Shown piece after piece: positions 37,638 through 46,024 of a stretch of DNA of 64,000 bases. The notes under the pieces were generated by a model. The model was not told the origin of the DNA, made no database searches, and saw nothing but the letters and a program-made list of their open reading frames with translations. The DNA lies in NCBI RefSeq assembly GCF_029892485.1, contig NZ_JARXVG010000021.1, forward strand, positions 1 through 64,000, written 5' to 3'. The translations under genes were made by a program, and so were the position numbers. The DNA is from Variovorax boronicumulans. GTDB lineage: Bacteria; Pseudomonadota; Gammaproteobacteria; Burkholderiales; Burkholderiaceae_C. The stretch's first letter is position 1, and every line of letters starts with the position of its first letter.

Positions 37638-40600
37638 CCCCGAAGCCGTTCCAGGAAGCAACCATTCGTGCCGTATTGGCGGCGTTCGGGCGCGACGGAG
37701 GCACGCGCAGGTTCCTTGTTGCCGACGAACCTGGGCTTGGGAAGACCGTAGTGGCCCGTGGCGTCATCGACTGCATGGTCACACCTGAGAAGTCGGGGTC
37801 TCTGAAGGTTCTGTATGTCTGTAGCAACCAAGCGATCGCCGCTCAGAATGTCGAGCAACTGATGGGCAGCAGCGCCCGGGCGCGCACAGGCTCAGCCGAT
37901 CGCCCTGCGTTGCTTCCCCTGGAATGGCCGCGGCCTACTTCCACCGGAGTTCATCCCCCGGAACGTCTGGCTGTGTATTCACTGACGCCGAGCACCGCGT
38001 TCTCCAGCGCGCGGCACCCTGGGCGAGGCAGAGTGGAGGAGCGCGCCTTCGCCTGTGCGCTGATCGATCAGCGGGCGGGGTACGAGCTTGGCGTTGTGCA
38101 CGATTCGCTGCGGCAAGGGACAGCACGTTTCGACGACGAACTGCATGAGAAGAAGCTCCTCATCAGGCAGCGTGCGGCCGATCCAGCGTTCATGCGCTTT
38201 GCAAGTGAGTTCGAGCGGCTGCTCAGGGCCAGCCTGCCAGGGCCAAAGTCGGCGACGACTTGGAAGCGGCTTGAGGGCATGGCCATCGAGTCCATGAGCA
38301 ACAAGCACGCGCTTGCAGTCACTGCACTGTGCCGCAACTGTCTCTCGGCGGCCGCCCTGTCCGAACTGAAACCCGACCTTGTGATCTTCGACGAGTTCCA
38401 GCGCTTCCAGGAGCTGCTCGAAATCGACGACGCAAAGGGGCCCACCACGCCTGCGGAGGCCCGCATCCGCGAAGTCCTCACCGCTGGCAGGCGGGGGAGG
38501 CTGCTGATGCTCTCGGCAACGCCTTACGAAGCGCTGCGACCCGCGCTGGCTGCCGTGAAATCGACGCCGGCGAAGCGCCGCAAACAGCGGCCTGCACGCG
38601 TGCGTCGCGACTTCTATTACCTGCTGCGGTTTCTGTGGCGCGACACGGCTGCATCTGTTCCTCACAACGACGTGCGCGTTCGGCGGCTCTTCGAGATCCG
38701 AGACGGCGAACTGAGCAAGGGGCGGCCAGACTCGAAAGTGGCCCGCAGGGCACTGGACGAGCTGACCGCCTTGCTCAGCCAGGTGATGTGTCGTACCGAG
38801 CGACCCATCGATCCGCAGCCACGTCCACCGCAGCCGGCCAGCTTGCCCCTGGGCGCCAGAGACTTGCAAAGCCTGCGCGAGTTCTCGAAGTGGACCAAGC
38901 GAAGGCGCAAGGACAAGCTGGAGCACCTCGAGCACGCGCAGTGGATCGTCCCCTTGTGGAGTTCGGTTCCTCTGGCGGCGCAGGCGCTGGGTGCACGCTA
39001 CGCATGCTGGTCGGCCGCAAATTGCGACCCTCTTCCGGTCGAGTTGCGAGCCGGCAACTTGCGGGACTGGAGACCGCCCGAGTGGTCAAACGTCAAGCTG
39101 CGCTGGCTCCTGCAGGCGCTGCCGCGGCGCACTGTCTCCATGCCCTGGATCAAGCCAACCGCGCCGTGGTGGCCTCTGCGAGCGGGTTGGAGCGAAGCGG
39201 CGCAGCCGCACCAGATCGATGGCAAGGCCCTGGTTTTCAGTCGGTTCTCCGCCACGCCGGCCGTGGTCGCGGGTACGGTGAGCTTCGACTTGGAGGCCAG
39301 TGCGGTCAGGAGCAGCGCGCGTGCAAAGGCGGCGTACGGAGATGGTTCCAGGACCAGCTTCCGGGCCGGAGGGGCGAGTCCGGCGATGTTCCGGCTCTTC
39401 TTTGTGTGCGAGCCGCTGGTCAGGCTGGATCCCCTGGAAGGTGGTGGACCGGAGACTCTTGAAGGCGCGCGAGCGCGCGTGGCGACGCAGTTGCGTGTCT
39501 TCCTCCGGGATCTTGGCATTGCTGTCAAACGAAAGTTGCGACGGGCACCGCTCAGCCTGGAGAGCTGGCTCCTGTACCTCGCGCTGCCTGAGGAAGGCTC
39601 TGACCGACTGGATGGGACGAACGTCTCGGTCCAAGCCTGGACGCAGGCCGTGCTTCTGGAGCGCGGCAAAGCTGCGAATGTCAGCGCCATCCACGCGAGG
39701 CTCGCGAAAATGCTGGTCGGTGGTGGCCGGCCCTGCGAGATCGACTTGGATCGGGAGTTCAGGCCACTGGTCGAACTGGCACTCAGCTCGCCCGGAATCG
39801 TTCTGGCCAGGAGCCTACTGCGGCATTGGCGCGAGCAAGGTAGGCCCATCCCCCTCGACTCAAGAGTCGAGGGGGTCAATCGTCGCTCGATGGTGACGCC
39901 GCGTCAGTTGCTGCAGACGCTGGCATTGGAGGGATTGCGTCGCTACCTCGACAGGCCATGGTTCGCTGCGGCTCTCACGGGTCGCGCGAACATCCAGTTC
40001 CCCGATGCAATCCAGCAAGCCGTGCTTGATGGAAACTTGGAGGGGGTACTCGACGAGCACTTCTGGTTTGTGTCGTCCACCAACGCAAAGACTTGGCCCA
40101 GGCGGATTGACGAGTTGCAGAAGGCACTGACACTCAACGGTGGCCGCGCCATCCTGCACACGAGCAAGAAGGACACCCTGCGCGTCAGATCCAATCTGGC
40201 ACTGCCGCTGCAACCAGCCAAGGACGAGGTGCGCAAGGCAGCGAAGGGCAAACCCGACCAAGCCAAGAGGCAACGTGCCAAGGAACTGGAGGCGCGGCCG
40301 GACACCGTGCGACACGCATTCAACACGCCGTTCTGGCCGATGGTGCTCACCACGACATCCGTCGGGCAAGAGGGGTTGGACTTCCATGCCTGGTGCAAGA
40401 CGATCGTGCACTGGGATCCTGCAGCAGGGCCGGTGGAACTGGAACAGCGTGAAGGCAGAATCAACCGCTACGCCAGCCTCGCCGTCCGGCAGGCCGTGTG
40501 GACCCAGGCGTCCGTGGTCGACAGCGCTGGATCGGGCGGCAAAGGGGCGGATCCAGGTTGGCGAGGCATCTCGTCGTTTGCCGACCGTGACCTTGCCCGG

Positions 40601-40909
40601 CAGGATGACCTAGGATTGGCGCCGTGGTGGTGCGCACCGGGGGCAGGCTTCCATCAGTTCTACCCGTACCCCACCGGCAGCCGCGAGCGATTGCAGCGAG
40701 AAGGCCTGGAGCGCCAGCGCGCGCTGTACCGGATGGTGCTGGGTGCATCGGAACCCCTTTGGCTGCTCGACGAACTGGATGCTGCCGCGTTGGACTTGAC
40801 GCCCGACCGCGTTGCGAAGTCCACCCTTCGATTGGGTGCGTGGGAACTGGAGCAGTCAAATCGCGACGAGACCGAAACTCCCGAGAAGGTCCAGCGCAGG
40901 CAGAAGTGA
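37634..40909 (+). CDS. SF2 (SNF2/DEAD-type) helicase of the three-gene operon
   Basis: 1091 residues. Motif I is ADEPGLGKTVV (30-40), motif II IFDEFQRF (251-258, a DEFQ variant of DEAH), motif III LLMLSATPYEA (290-300), motif V TTSVGQEGLDFH (~905-917), and motif VI QREGRINRYA (938-947). The split helicase lobes with a long insertion (~300-880) resemble helicases of restriction/defence modules more than DNA-repair helicases. Little can be said about the ~130 residues after motif VI. It likely translocates on DNA to license or position the PLD-like nuclease; that mechanism is inference. Confidence 0.92.
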   Translation: MTPKPFQEATIRAVLAAFGRDGGTRRFLVADEPGLGKTVVARGVIDCMVTPEKSGSLKVLYVCSNQAIAAQNVEQLMGSSARARTGSADRPALLPLEWPRPTSTGVHPPERLAVYSLTPSTAFSSARHPGRGRVEERAFACALIDQRAGYELGVVHDSLRQGTARFDDELHEKKLLIRQRAADPAFMRFASEFERLLRASLPGPKSATTWKRLEGMAIESMSNKHALAVTALCRNCLSAAALSELKPDLVIFDEFQRFQELLEIDDAKGPTTPAEARIREVLTAGRRGRLLMLSATPYEALRPALAAVKSTPAKRRKQRPARVRRDFYYLLRFLWRDTAASVPHNDVRVRRLFEIRDGELSKGRPDSKVARRALDELTALLSQVMCRTERPIDPQPRPPQPASLPLGARDLQSLREFSKWTKRRRKDKLEHLEHAQWIVPLWSSVPLAAQALGARYACWSAANCDPLPVELRAGNLRDWRPPEWSNVKLRWLLQALPRRTVSMPWIKPTAPWWPLRAGWSEAAQPHQIDGKALVFSRFSATPAVVAGTVSFDLEASAVRSSARAKAAYGDGSRTSFRAGGASPAMFRLFFVCEPLVRLDPLEGGGPETLEGARARVATQLRVFLRDLGIAVKRKLRRAPLSLESWLLYLALPEEGSDRLDGTNVSVQAWTQAVLLERGKAANVSAIHARLAKMLVGGGRPCEIDLDREFRPLVELALSSPGIVLARSLLRHWREQGRPIPLDSRVEGVNRRSMVTPRQLLQTLALEGLRRYLDRPWFAAALTGRANIQFPDAIQQAVLDGNLEGVLDEHFWFVSSTNAKTWPRRIDELQKALTLNGGRAILHTSKKDTLRVRSNLALPLQPAKDEVRKAAKGKPDQAKRQRAKELEARPDTVRHAFNTPFWPMVLTTTSVGQEGLDFHAWCKTIVHWDPAAGPVELEQREGRINRYASLAVRQAVWTQASVVDSAGSGGKGADPGWRGISSFADRDLARQDDLGLAPWWCAPGAGFHQFYPYPTGSRERLQREGLERQRALYRMVLGASEPLWLLDELDAAALDLTPDRVAKSTLRLGAWELEQSNRDETETPEKVQRRQK

Positions 40910-40961
40910 CGCACCCATGAAAACACGACCATGACCTGCCTAAGGGAGTTTTTCAACACAT

Positions 40962-41597
40962 TTGGCCGAACCAGCCGTTCGCCCGGTCGGGCGAAATCTA
41001 GCCAGAAACTGGCCGTTCGCTCCGCCGGCCGATGTGGTTGGCGTCGCAGCTGCACTGGACGTACGTCAAGGTGGACCTCTGAAACCATTTCCGCAACCCG
41101 ATACCAATACGCTGACCGCCGGCGAGCTCTGGGCTCACCGGGAGGCAATGGAGGCCGCCGCCGCATCCTTGCTCGGGCACATGCTGTTCGAGTTCTCTCG
41201 CATCGACGTGAATCTCGGCCTTTGCCTCGTGTGGGTCGATAGCGGTGCGAACCTAGAGAGCCTGACGCCGAAGGTTGCCGAACTGTCGTTTCACAGCAAG
41301 CTCAGAGAGCTTGCGAAGCATGTGCAGCTTAAATTGCCGGCAGGTTCGAAACGCAGGGCAGCGTACGACCGCTGGATTGATCGCATGCACATGGCCAGGG
41401 CCGAGAGAAATCGACTTGTCCATGGACGGTGGGGCATTGAGGCGCACCGAAACAAGGTCGTAAACGTTGTCGGCTTGCCTACAGGCGGTGGTCAGCAGGA
41501 GATCGAGTACTCCATCGACGAACTAGCCGCAGTCAATGAAGAACTGAGGTCACTTGAGCTCGAGTTGCGGCGGCTTAGGACTCACTGGCCGCTCTGA
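40962..41597 (+). CDS. HEPN-like hypothetical protein downstream of the helicase
   Basis: 211 residues from a TTG at 40962 (AGGGAG lies ~14 bases upstream, so the start is uncertain; the first ~55 residues are low-complexity). Residues ~58-160 are helical (ELWAHREAMEAAAASLLGHMLFEFSRIDVNLG..L) and end in ARAERNRLVHGRWG, which contains R149-N-R-L-V-H154, the Rx4H arrangement of HEPN domains. HEPN proteins are often RNases or toxins in defence systems. The gene starts 53 bases after the helicase stop on the same strand and may be its fourth component. Assignment is by motif only. Confidence 0.68.
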   Translation: MAEPAVRPVGRNLARNWPFAPPADVVGVAAALDVRQGGPLKPFPQPDTNTLTAGELWAHREAMEAAAASLLGHMLFEFSRIDVNLGLCLVWVDSGANLESLTPKVAELSFHSKLRELAKHVQLKLPAGSKRRAAYDRWIDRMHMARAERNRLVHGRWGIEAHRNKVVNVVGLPTGGGQQEIEYSIDELAAVNEELRSLELELRRLRTHWPL

Positions 41598-41707
41598 CAG
41601 AGACGATCATTCGCGTCCCGCGGACTGCCTCGGCCGTGGCAATTTTGGGGGAGGGCCAAAGTCACGCATGTCCAGTTGGCTGTTGAGTTCGCCGATCTCT
41701 GACCCTT

Positions 41708-41959
41708 TTAGCGCCGGCGCGCGGCGGCGGCCAACTGGAAGTCCACCTTGGCCCTGCCAGCTGTCAACGCCTCCGCACTGGTGCGATACCTCCGGGAGGT
41801 GCTCACCGCCTTCGAAGTGTCCTCCACCCCAGGGGGCAAAAGCTTACAAACCCAACCTTCGGAGGTGAATGCCCAGGAGGCGTACCAGCGGGCGTGCAGC
41901 GTCCAGTCCTTGTAAGACTCGCGAACGACTGACGATGAGTTCAGGGAACGGACGGCCAT
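41708..41959 (-). CDS. Small hypothetical protein
   Basis: 83 residues with coherent composition: SYKDWTLHARWYASWAFTSE, then GWVCKLLPPGVEDTSKAVS and a RRYRTSAEALTAGRAKVDFQ end, all resembling small stand-alone proteins in Burkholderiales islands. No clear ribosome site. It is the last of a run of minus-strand accessory genes and is convergent with the HEPN-like gene. Function unknown. Confidence 0.5.
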   Translation of the reverse strand: MAVRSLNSSSVVRESYKDWTLHARWYASWAFTSEGWVCKLLPPGVEDTSKAVSTSRRYRTSAEALTAGRAKVDFQLAAAARRR

Positions 41960-42007
41960 TGTGCAGGCTGGGGTTGGAGGATGAAGGGCAACGCGATAGC
42001 GCTGCGC

Positions 42008-42247
42008 TTACGCAAGCCGATCCTTCACGAAGGCATGTAGCAGAGTCATTGGCTGTGGATTGCAGTTGACATCATCGACGTCGTGCTGAAAATGCCAAGC
42101 CTTTGCTTCCCCCATATGTGCCCGCAGGGGGCGGTTGCATTGAGGACAGGAGCATCCGCACAGGCGACCGTGCGCAGTGGCAGGGTTTAGATCGCGGATG
42201 TTGACGAGCCGGTCATCACGACGGCCATAAATGAAGTGCGCCGGCAT
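42008..42247 (-). CDS. Short CoiA-like zinc-ribbon protein
   Basis: 79 residues. The pattern GCSCPQCNRPLRAHMGEAKAWHFQH is the N-terminal zinc-ribbon/HxxH region seen in CoiA-type proteins (Cys-x-x-Cys, then basic strand, then HFxH), followed by HAFVKDRL. Full CoiA proteins continue with a nuclease domain of ~200+ residues, which is absent, so this is either a stand-alone version or a truncated gene. No ribosome site precedes the ATG. It lies 15 bases downstream of the LRAT-like gene on the same strand. Confidence 0.6.
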   Translation of the reverse strand: MPAHFIYGRRDDRLVNIRDLNPATAHGRLCGCSCPQCNRPLRAHMGEAKAWHFQHDVDDVNCNPQPMTLLHAFVKDRLA

Positions 42248-42262
42248 TCGAGGGGATGCTGG

Positions 42263-42649
42263 CTAGCCTGCTCGCAGGTGAACGAACCAGATGGCGCCGA
42301 ACAATGTCAAAAGCGCTAGCACTGTGATCTGCTGGCTTTGCAATTCCTCGCCAAGCAGCAGCGTTGCATAGTGCTCGCAGTTGAACTTCACAAGGTCATA
42401 GGCTGGCGTACGCCCAATCGACATAGAGGCACGCCATTGAATTTGCTGATAGCTTGTGATTGAAGCCGCACGCTCGAACATCACGGGCTTTTCCTGGGCG
42501 AACTCGTCAAAGCTCACCAGTTCGGCGCCCGTGCGTGTCATGTGAGCGACCTGGCCTGAGGGCAACAGAACCCCGACGTGTTTGCCGGCACCCGTTAGCT
42601 TGGCCCGAGAGACGAGGCCGACAAAGTTAGGTTGATTCGTCGAAAACAT
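42263..42649 (-). CDS. LRAT-like (NlpC/P60-fold) membrane-anchored protein
   Basis: 128 residues from ATG 42649, with AGGA 7 bases upstream. The LRAT/H-rev107 pattern is visible: His24 in GKHVGVLLPSG, His36 in VAHM, and the catalytic Cys91 in KFNCEHYATLLL. A hydrophobic C-terminal helix (ITVLALLTLFGAIWFVHL, ~108-125) would anchor it in the membrane. LRAT-fold proteins are acyltransferases or phospholipases in animals, and bacterial members are largely uncharacterised. It starts 7 bases after the HTH gene's stop, so the two are one operon. Confidence 0.8.
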   Translation of the reverse strand: MFSTNQPNFVGLVSRAKLTGAGKHVGVLLPSGQVAHMTRTGAELVSFDEFAQEKPVMFERAASITSYQQIQWRASMSIGRTPAYDLVKFNCEHYATLLLGEELQSQQITVLALLTLFGAIWFVHLRAG

Positions 42650-42656
42650 AGCGATC

Positions 42657-42923
42657 CTATTTTCCTGATCCAAGTAGCCAGACCAATGCAGCGACGACGC
42701 CGGCGCCGACCAGTAGCTGCTTGAGTTGTTCCTGAGCTTGTTCTTTCTTCTGGTCGGCCGTCCGCTGAAACTGATCCATCAGGGCCAGTTGGTACGCGGT
42801 TGGCGACAACAGCCCGCGCTCCCATTTGCTGACTGTCATCGCATGCACGCCAAAGAGCTGGCCGAACTCAACCTGCGATAGGCCGAGTGCGCGGCGAAGA
42901 GAGGTGATGCTTGTGGGTGGCAT
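42657..42923 (-). CDS. XRE-type HTH protein with a C-terminal membrane helix
   Basis: 88 residues from ATG 42923. The HTH spans ~5-55 (ITSLRRALGLSQVEFGQLFGVHAMTVSKWERGLLSPT), of the MqsA/HipB-like XRE class. It is followed by a charged coiled segment (RTADQKKEQAQEQLKQ) and a hydrophobic tail LLVGAGVVAALVWLLG (~70-85). A DNA-binding HTH with a membrane tail is unusual. The gene is coupled to the LRAT-like gene, also membrane-anchored. An inverted repeat lies upstream (42947-42960). Confidence 0.78.
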   Translation of the reverse strand: MPPTSITSLRRALGLSQVEFGQLFGVHAMTVSKWERGLLSPTAYQLALMDQFQRTADQKKEQAQEQLKQLLVGAGVVAALVWLLGSGK

Positions 42924-42946
42924 AAGCCAGATGATAACCCAAAGGC

Positions 42947-42960
42947 TAAGCCATAGCTTA
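42947..42960. promoter_or_regulatory. Inverted repeat upstream of the HTH-LRAT operon
   Basis: TAAGC-CATA-GCTTA is a perfect 5-bp-arm inverted repeat ~24 bases before the HTH start, with AT-rich DNA around it. It is a plausible autoregulatory operator for the XRE-type protein. Confidence 0.45.
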
Positions 42961-43216
42961 TATTTTGGCGACTCAAGGAGGAAATTCTGAAAGGGTGTCG
43001 GTGTGCCGGAGACTGACGGCGCGATTCGGTCGTGGCGATGTGGTGCGCTGGTTAGCGAATGCCCCTGTGAATAGTGCGCATGCAATTGGACGCCTGAGGC
43101 CGTTCACAACCGGTACTGACATGGCTTGCTCATCGAGCGACGGATGCGTATGGCCTCATCGAGCGTTCGATACTTCTTCACGAGGGTTGGGTCACTCCAT
43201 TCGGATTCGGCGCGCG

Positions 43217-43858
43217 TTAGCCCCTGGCACCCACCACTGCTCGCGCCGCGGCCAGAGCTTCCCGGATCCTGCGGACTTCGGAGGCCGCCGCCTCGTTGAT
43301 CTCTGCATCGCGCTGCGCTTTTGCCTTGTCTCGGTCGCCGCGCCTAAGTACGCGGAGAAAGACCCAGCCACCAGCACTTCCGACCACCCCCGCGAGCCAC
43401 ACGACCCAGGCAAAGTGGATGAGGAAACCGGACGTGACGTCCTTGTTCATCAGCGCAATCATTGAAAAGAAGCCAACGGACGAGACGATCATCATCGTGA
43501 TGACGGCATTGGCCAACTTCGTCCGGTCCGGGACGCGGATCGGCGTTGCGATCTGACGTTTTCGGTCTGCGTCGACCTCGAGCAATTCGCGTTCGAGTCG
43601 CGGAATGGCCAGCTCTGCCGCGGTTTTGTCCGTGCCGCGCTGAACAAGCGCAATGGCGTCCTCCAACTTCTGGAGACGCACGACACCACCACGTCGAACT
43701 ACTTCCTGCTGGGTGCGGCAGTAGCCGCAGGTCAGGTGGTCGACGTCAGGTTCGACCTCGAGATTCGCCCCGCACCCTGCACAGCGCAGAGCCATCGCGC
43801 GATGGTGGTTAGAGTCGCCGATACGCTCGCGCGCCCTCGTCATTTGTGCTTCGTCCAT
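43217..43858 (-). CDS. Zinc-ribbon protein with two membrane helices
   Basis: 213 residues from ATG 43858, which has GGGAAA upstream; the longer open frame adds no conserved sequence. The N-terminal zinc ribbon has Cys26/Cys29 (CAGCG) and Cys44/Cys47 (CGYC). A helical stretch follows (~60-105), then membrane helices at ~117-137 and ~146-171 and a charged cytoplasmic tail (RRGDRDKAKAQRDAE..). No catalytic motif. It is the most upstream gene of the minus-strand accessory run of the island. Confidence 0.78.
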   Translation of the reverse strand: MDEAQMTRARERIGDSNHHRAMALRCAGCGANLEVEPDVDHLTCGYCRTQQEVVRRGGVVRLQKLEDAIALVQRGTDKTAAELAIPRLERELLEVDADRKRQIATPIRVPDRTKLANAVITMMIVSSVGFFSMIALMNKDVTSGFLIHFAWVVWLAGVVGSAGGWVFLRVLRRGDRDKAKAQRDAEINEAAASEVRRIREALAAARAVVGARG

Positions 43859-44063
43859 GTTTCCCGTCCTCGCGCGGCAGTGTATCGGCGCGAAGGACGC
43901 GGCGGCTCCGAAGCCAGCAGGATCTGGCAGTTTTTGAAGACGTGGTGGAAGGGCTAACGCCTCGTCCGAAGACGCGCCACCAGGCACCGCCAATTTTTTG
44001 AATCCTTGCGGGTCTGTCAGACGTGATGTTGAAATTTTCTAGGGAGAGGAAACATGTACATCC

Positions 44064-44402
44064 TTAAATCGCCAGACCCTGTCTGGCGAATCTGCCAAGC
44101 AAGAAGAACATGTGCATCTGCCGCAAGTTCTGGCGGCTGAACCTCCGACCGAATTGACCATCAGGCCAAAGAACGCCCCTCGGTTGGCTGCTCGCATAGC
44201 CCACTCGCCACCTGCATTTCTGCTGGCCTCGACGACGCGGCGACCGACTTCCCAGTAGCTTGCCGTCATCAATGAATTGACGTTCCGAGCAGCCGCCTGC
44301 CTTGGCAGCATCCAACAGTTCGACGATGTCGCCCCGGATAGCGGCGTATCCGCTCGGCAAGGTCGCGGCGCTTGCCTTGGAAGAAGGAATTGCGTTCCTC
44401 AT
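44064..44402 (-). pseudogene. DUF1016 (YhcG-type) N-terminal domain gene, frameshifted and truncated
   Basis: Starts at ATG 44402 with YAAIRGDIVELLDAAK in one frame, moves near 44300 to another frame (AAARNVNSLMTASYWEVGRRVVE) and returns near 44150 to the first (FSRQNLRQMHMFFLL). Together these spell the DUF1016 N-terminal domain. The C-terminal PDDEXK nuclease domain is missing. DUF1016 proteins are often found in mobile or defence loci. Two frameshifts plus truncation mean it is inactive, next to the integrase. Confidence 0.82.
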
Positions 44403-44522
44403 GACGTGGCCCCTTCCGATCGAGATCCGGCGGGGGTATGCCACTGCAACGCGTCAGCACTGCTCTCGGAATCAGGCATCAAGATGGGCAACGCACCGGC
44501 AAGAGAGCCCCCTCCACCACGC

Positions 44523-45815
44523 TCATCTTATCTCCCTTGCTGTCGCGAACTCCGTGCAACCGGGCATCGCCAACGTCTTGCCCGCAGTCAGATCATCGAG
44601 CAGATCCGCCCACAACTGGATCATCTTGCGCCGCTGATTCAGGAAAGTGGCGCGGTCATAGGCGCTACCCAGTTCCTCATCGGAGCCATGTGCCAGATGC
44701 CGCTCGATCACCTCACGATCGCATCCCAGCAGTTCACGAATCAGGGTCCGGGCGGTGGCGCGGAACCCGTGGCCCGTGATCTGCTCCTTGGTGTCGTACC
44801 CCAACGTGCGCAGCGCACTGTTGATAGTGTTGTCGCTCATGTAGCGCGTCTTCTCTGAACGCTTCGACATGCTTCGGAAGATCGGCCCGCTGGGACCCGT
44901 CAGCGGATAGATGTCGCGCAGGATTTCGACCGCCTGCGTCGGTAGCGGCACGAGGTGAGCCGGCGTGCGTACATCGCGCTTCTTCCACTCCCGCAGCTTC
45001 ATCTTCTCGGGCGGGCAACGCCACAGCGCCTGGTCGAGATCCACATCTTCCCAGTGCGCCAGCCGCAACTGACCTGGCCGCTGGAACAACAAGGGCGAGA
45101 GCTGCAGCGCCGCGCGGGTGATGATGTTGCCGTTGTAGGCACGTATGTCACGAAGCAACTGGCCGAGCTTCTGCGGGTCCGTGATGGCCGCGTAGTGGCG
45201 CGTTCGAGGTGGCGGCAAGCCAGCCGTACGGCTGTTCACGAAGTTCTTTGCCGGCTCCAACGCCCCCACATCGACGGCGTACTGGAACACGTGCTGCACC
45301 GCCTCACGAACGCGCTGCGCCGTCTCGAGATTGCCGCGCTCCTTGATGCGGTGAAGGCATCGGACGACCTCGGTCGGCAAGATGGCCTCCATGGCCAGCG
45401 CACCGATCCACGGGAAGATGTGCAATTCCAGATGGCGCATCACCTTCTCGGCATAGCCGGCGGACCATGTGCGGTCTTTCCACGCCTGCGCGTGCCATGC
45501 ACGGGCAGTCCGTTCAAAGGTATTGAGGCGGGCGACGCGAACACGCTCTCCCTCCACCCGCCGTGCCTCGCGTGGATCGACTCCATCGGCACGCTTCTCG
45601 GCCTCGGCACGCGCCTTCCTGCGCGCAGCGGCAAGCGTCACGACCGGGTAGTGCCCGATGCTGAGCTTGGCCTCCTTGCCATGCCGCTTGTAGCGATAAA
45701 CCCACGCCTTGCCGGTAGGGCGCACGCGAAGGTAGAGACCGTCGCCGTCCGCCAGCAAATATTCCTTGTCCCGCGGCGCTGCCGCCTTGATCAGAAGCTC
45801 GTTGAGTTGCCCCAT
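44523..45815 (-). CDS. int: Tyrosine-type integrase (P4-like, DUF4102 N-terminal domain)
   Basis: 430 residues from ATG 45815 (MGQLNELLIKAAAP), the usual start for this family. The N-terminal DUF4102 arm-binding domain (LADGDGLYLRVRPTGKAWVYRYKR) leads to the core-binding domain (~100-190) and the catalytic domain with Arg in FQRPGQLRLAHW, HGFRATARTL (His/Arg) and HLAHGSDEELGSAYDRATF with the nucleophile Tyr. The RPGQ replaces the more common RPGE. The gene is 172 bases from tRNA-Phe and transcribed away from it, the standard layout for elements integrated at the tRNA 3' end. Confidence 0.95.
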   Translation of the reverse strand: MGQLNELLIKAAAPRDKEYLLADGDGLYLRVRPTGKAWVYRYKRHGKEAKLSIGHYPVVTLAAARRKARAEAEKRADGVDPREARRVEGERVRVARLNTFERTARAWHAQAWKDRTWSAGYAEKVMRHLELHIFPWIGALAMEAILPTEVVRCLHRIKERGNLETAQRVREAVQHVFQYAVDVGALEPAKNFVNSRTAGLPPPRTRHYAAITDPQKLGQLLRDIRAYNGNIITRAALQLSPLLFQRPGQLRLAHWEDVDLDQALWRCPPEKMKLREWKKRDVRTPAHLVPLPTQAVEILRDIYPLTGPSGPIFRSMSKRSEKTRYMSDNTINSALRTLGYDTKEQITGHGFRATARTLIRELLGCDREVIERHLAHGSDEELGSAYDRATFLNQRRKMIQLWADLLDDLTAGKTLAMPGCTEFATAREIR

Positions 45816-45987
45816 GGTGTACCCAAAATCGACTGCGATTGAAAAGCAGTCTGGGGTACACCGTGGGGTACGCGCAAGAACGGGACTTTGTGAGATTCGG
45901 TGATGCCGCTTGAGCCGCCTTTTTGAGGCTAAGTCCTTGATGTACAAGGACTTTTGAGCTGTCTTGGGATCTACCGAGAAAGAAAAA

Positions 45988-46024
45988 TGGTGGCCTGGGG
46001 CGGAATCGAACCACCGACACGCGG
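45988..46024 (-). other. Likely attachment site: 3' half of tRNA-Phe
   Basis: P4-type integrases insert at tRNA 3' ends. The integrase gene lies just outside the 3' end of this tRNA, and the acceptor-stem mismatch sits in the 3' strand. Both indicate that the segment from about the anticodon loop to the CCA end was contributed by the element. A second copy marking the far end was not found by eye. Confidence 0.55.
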
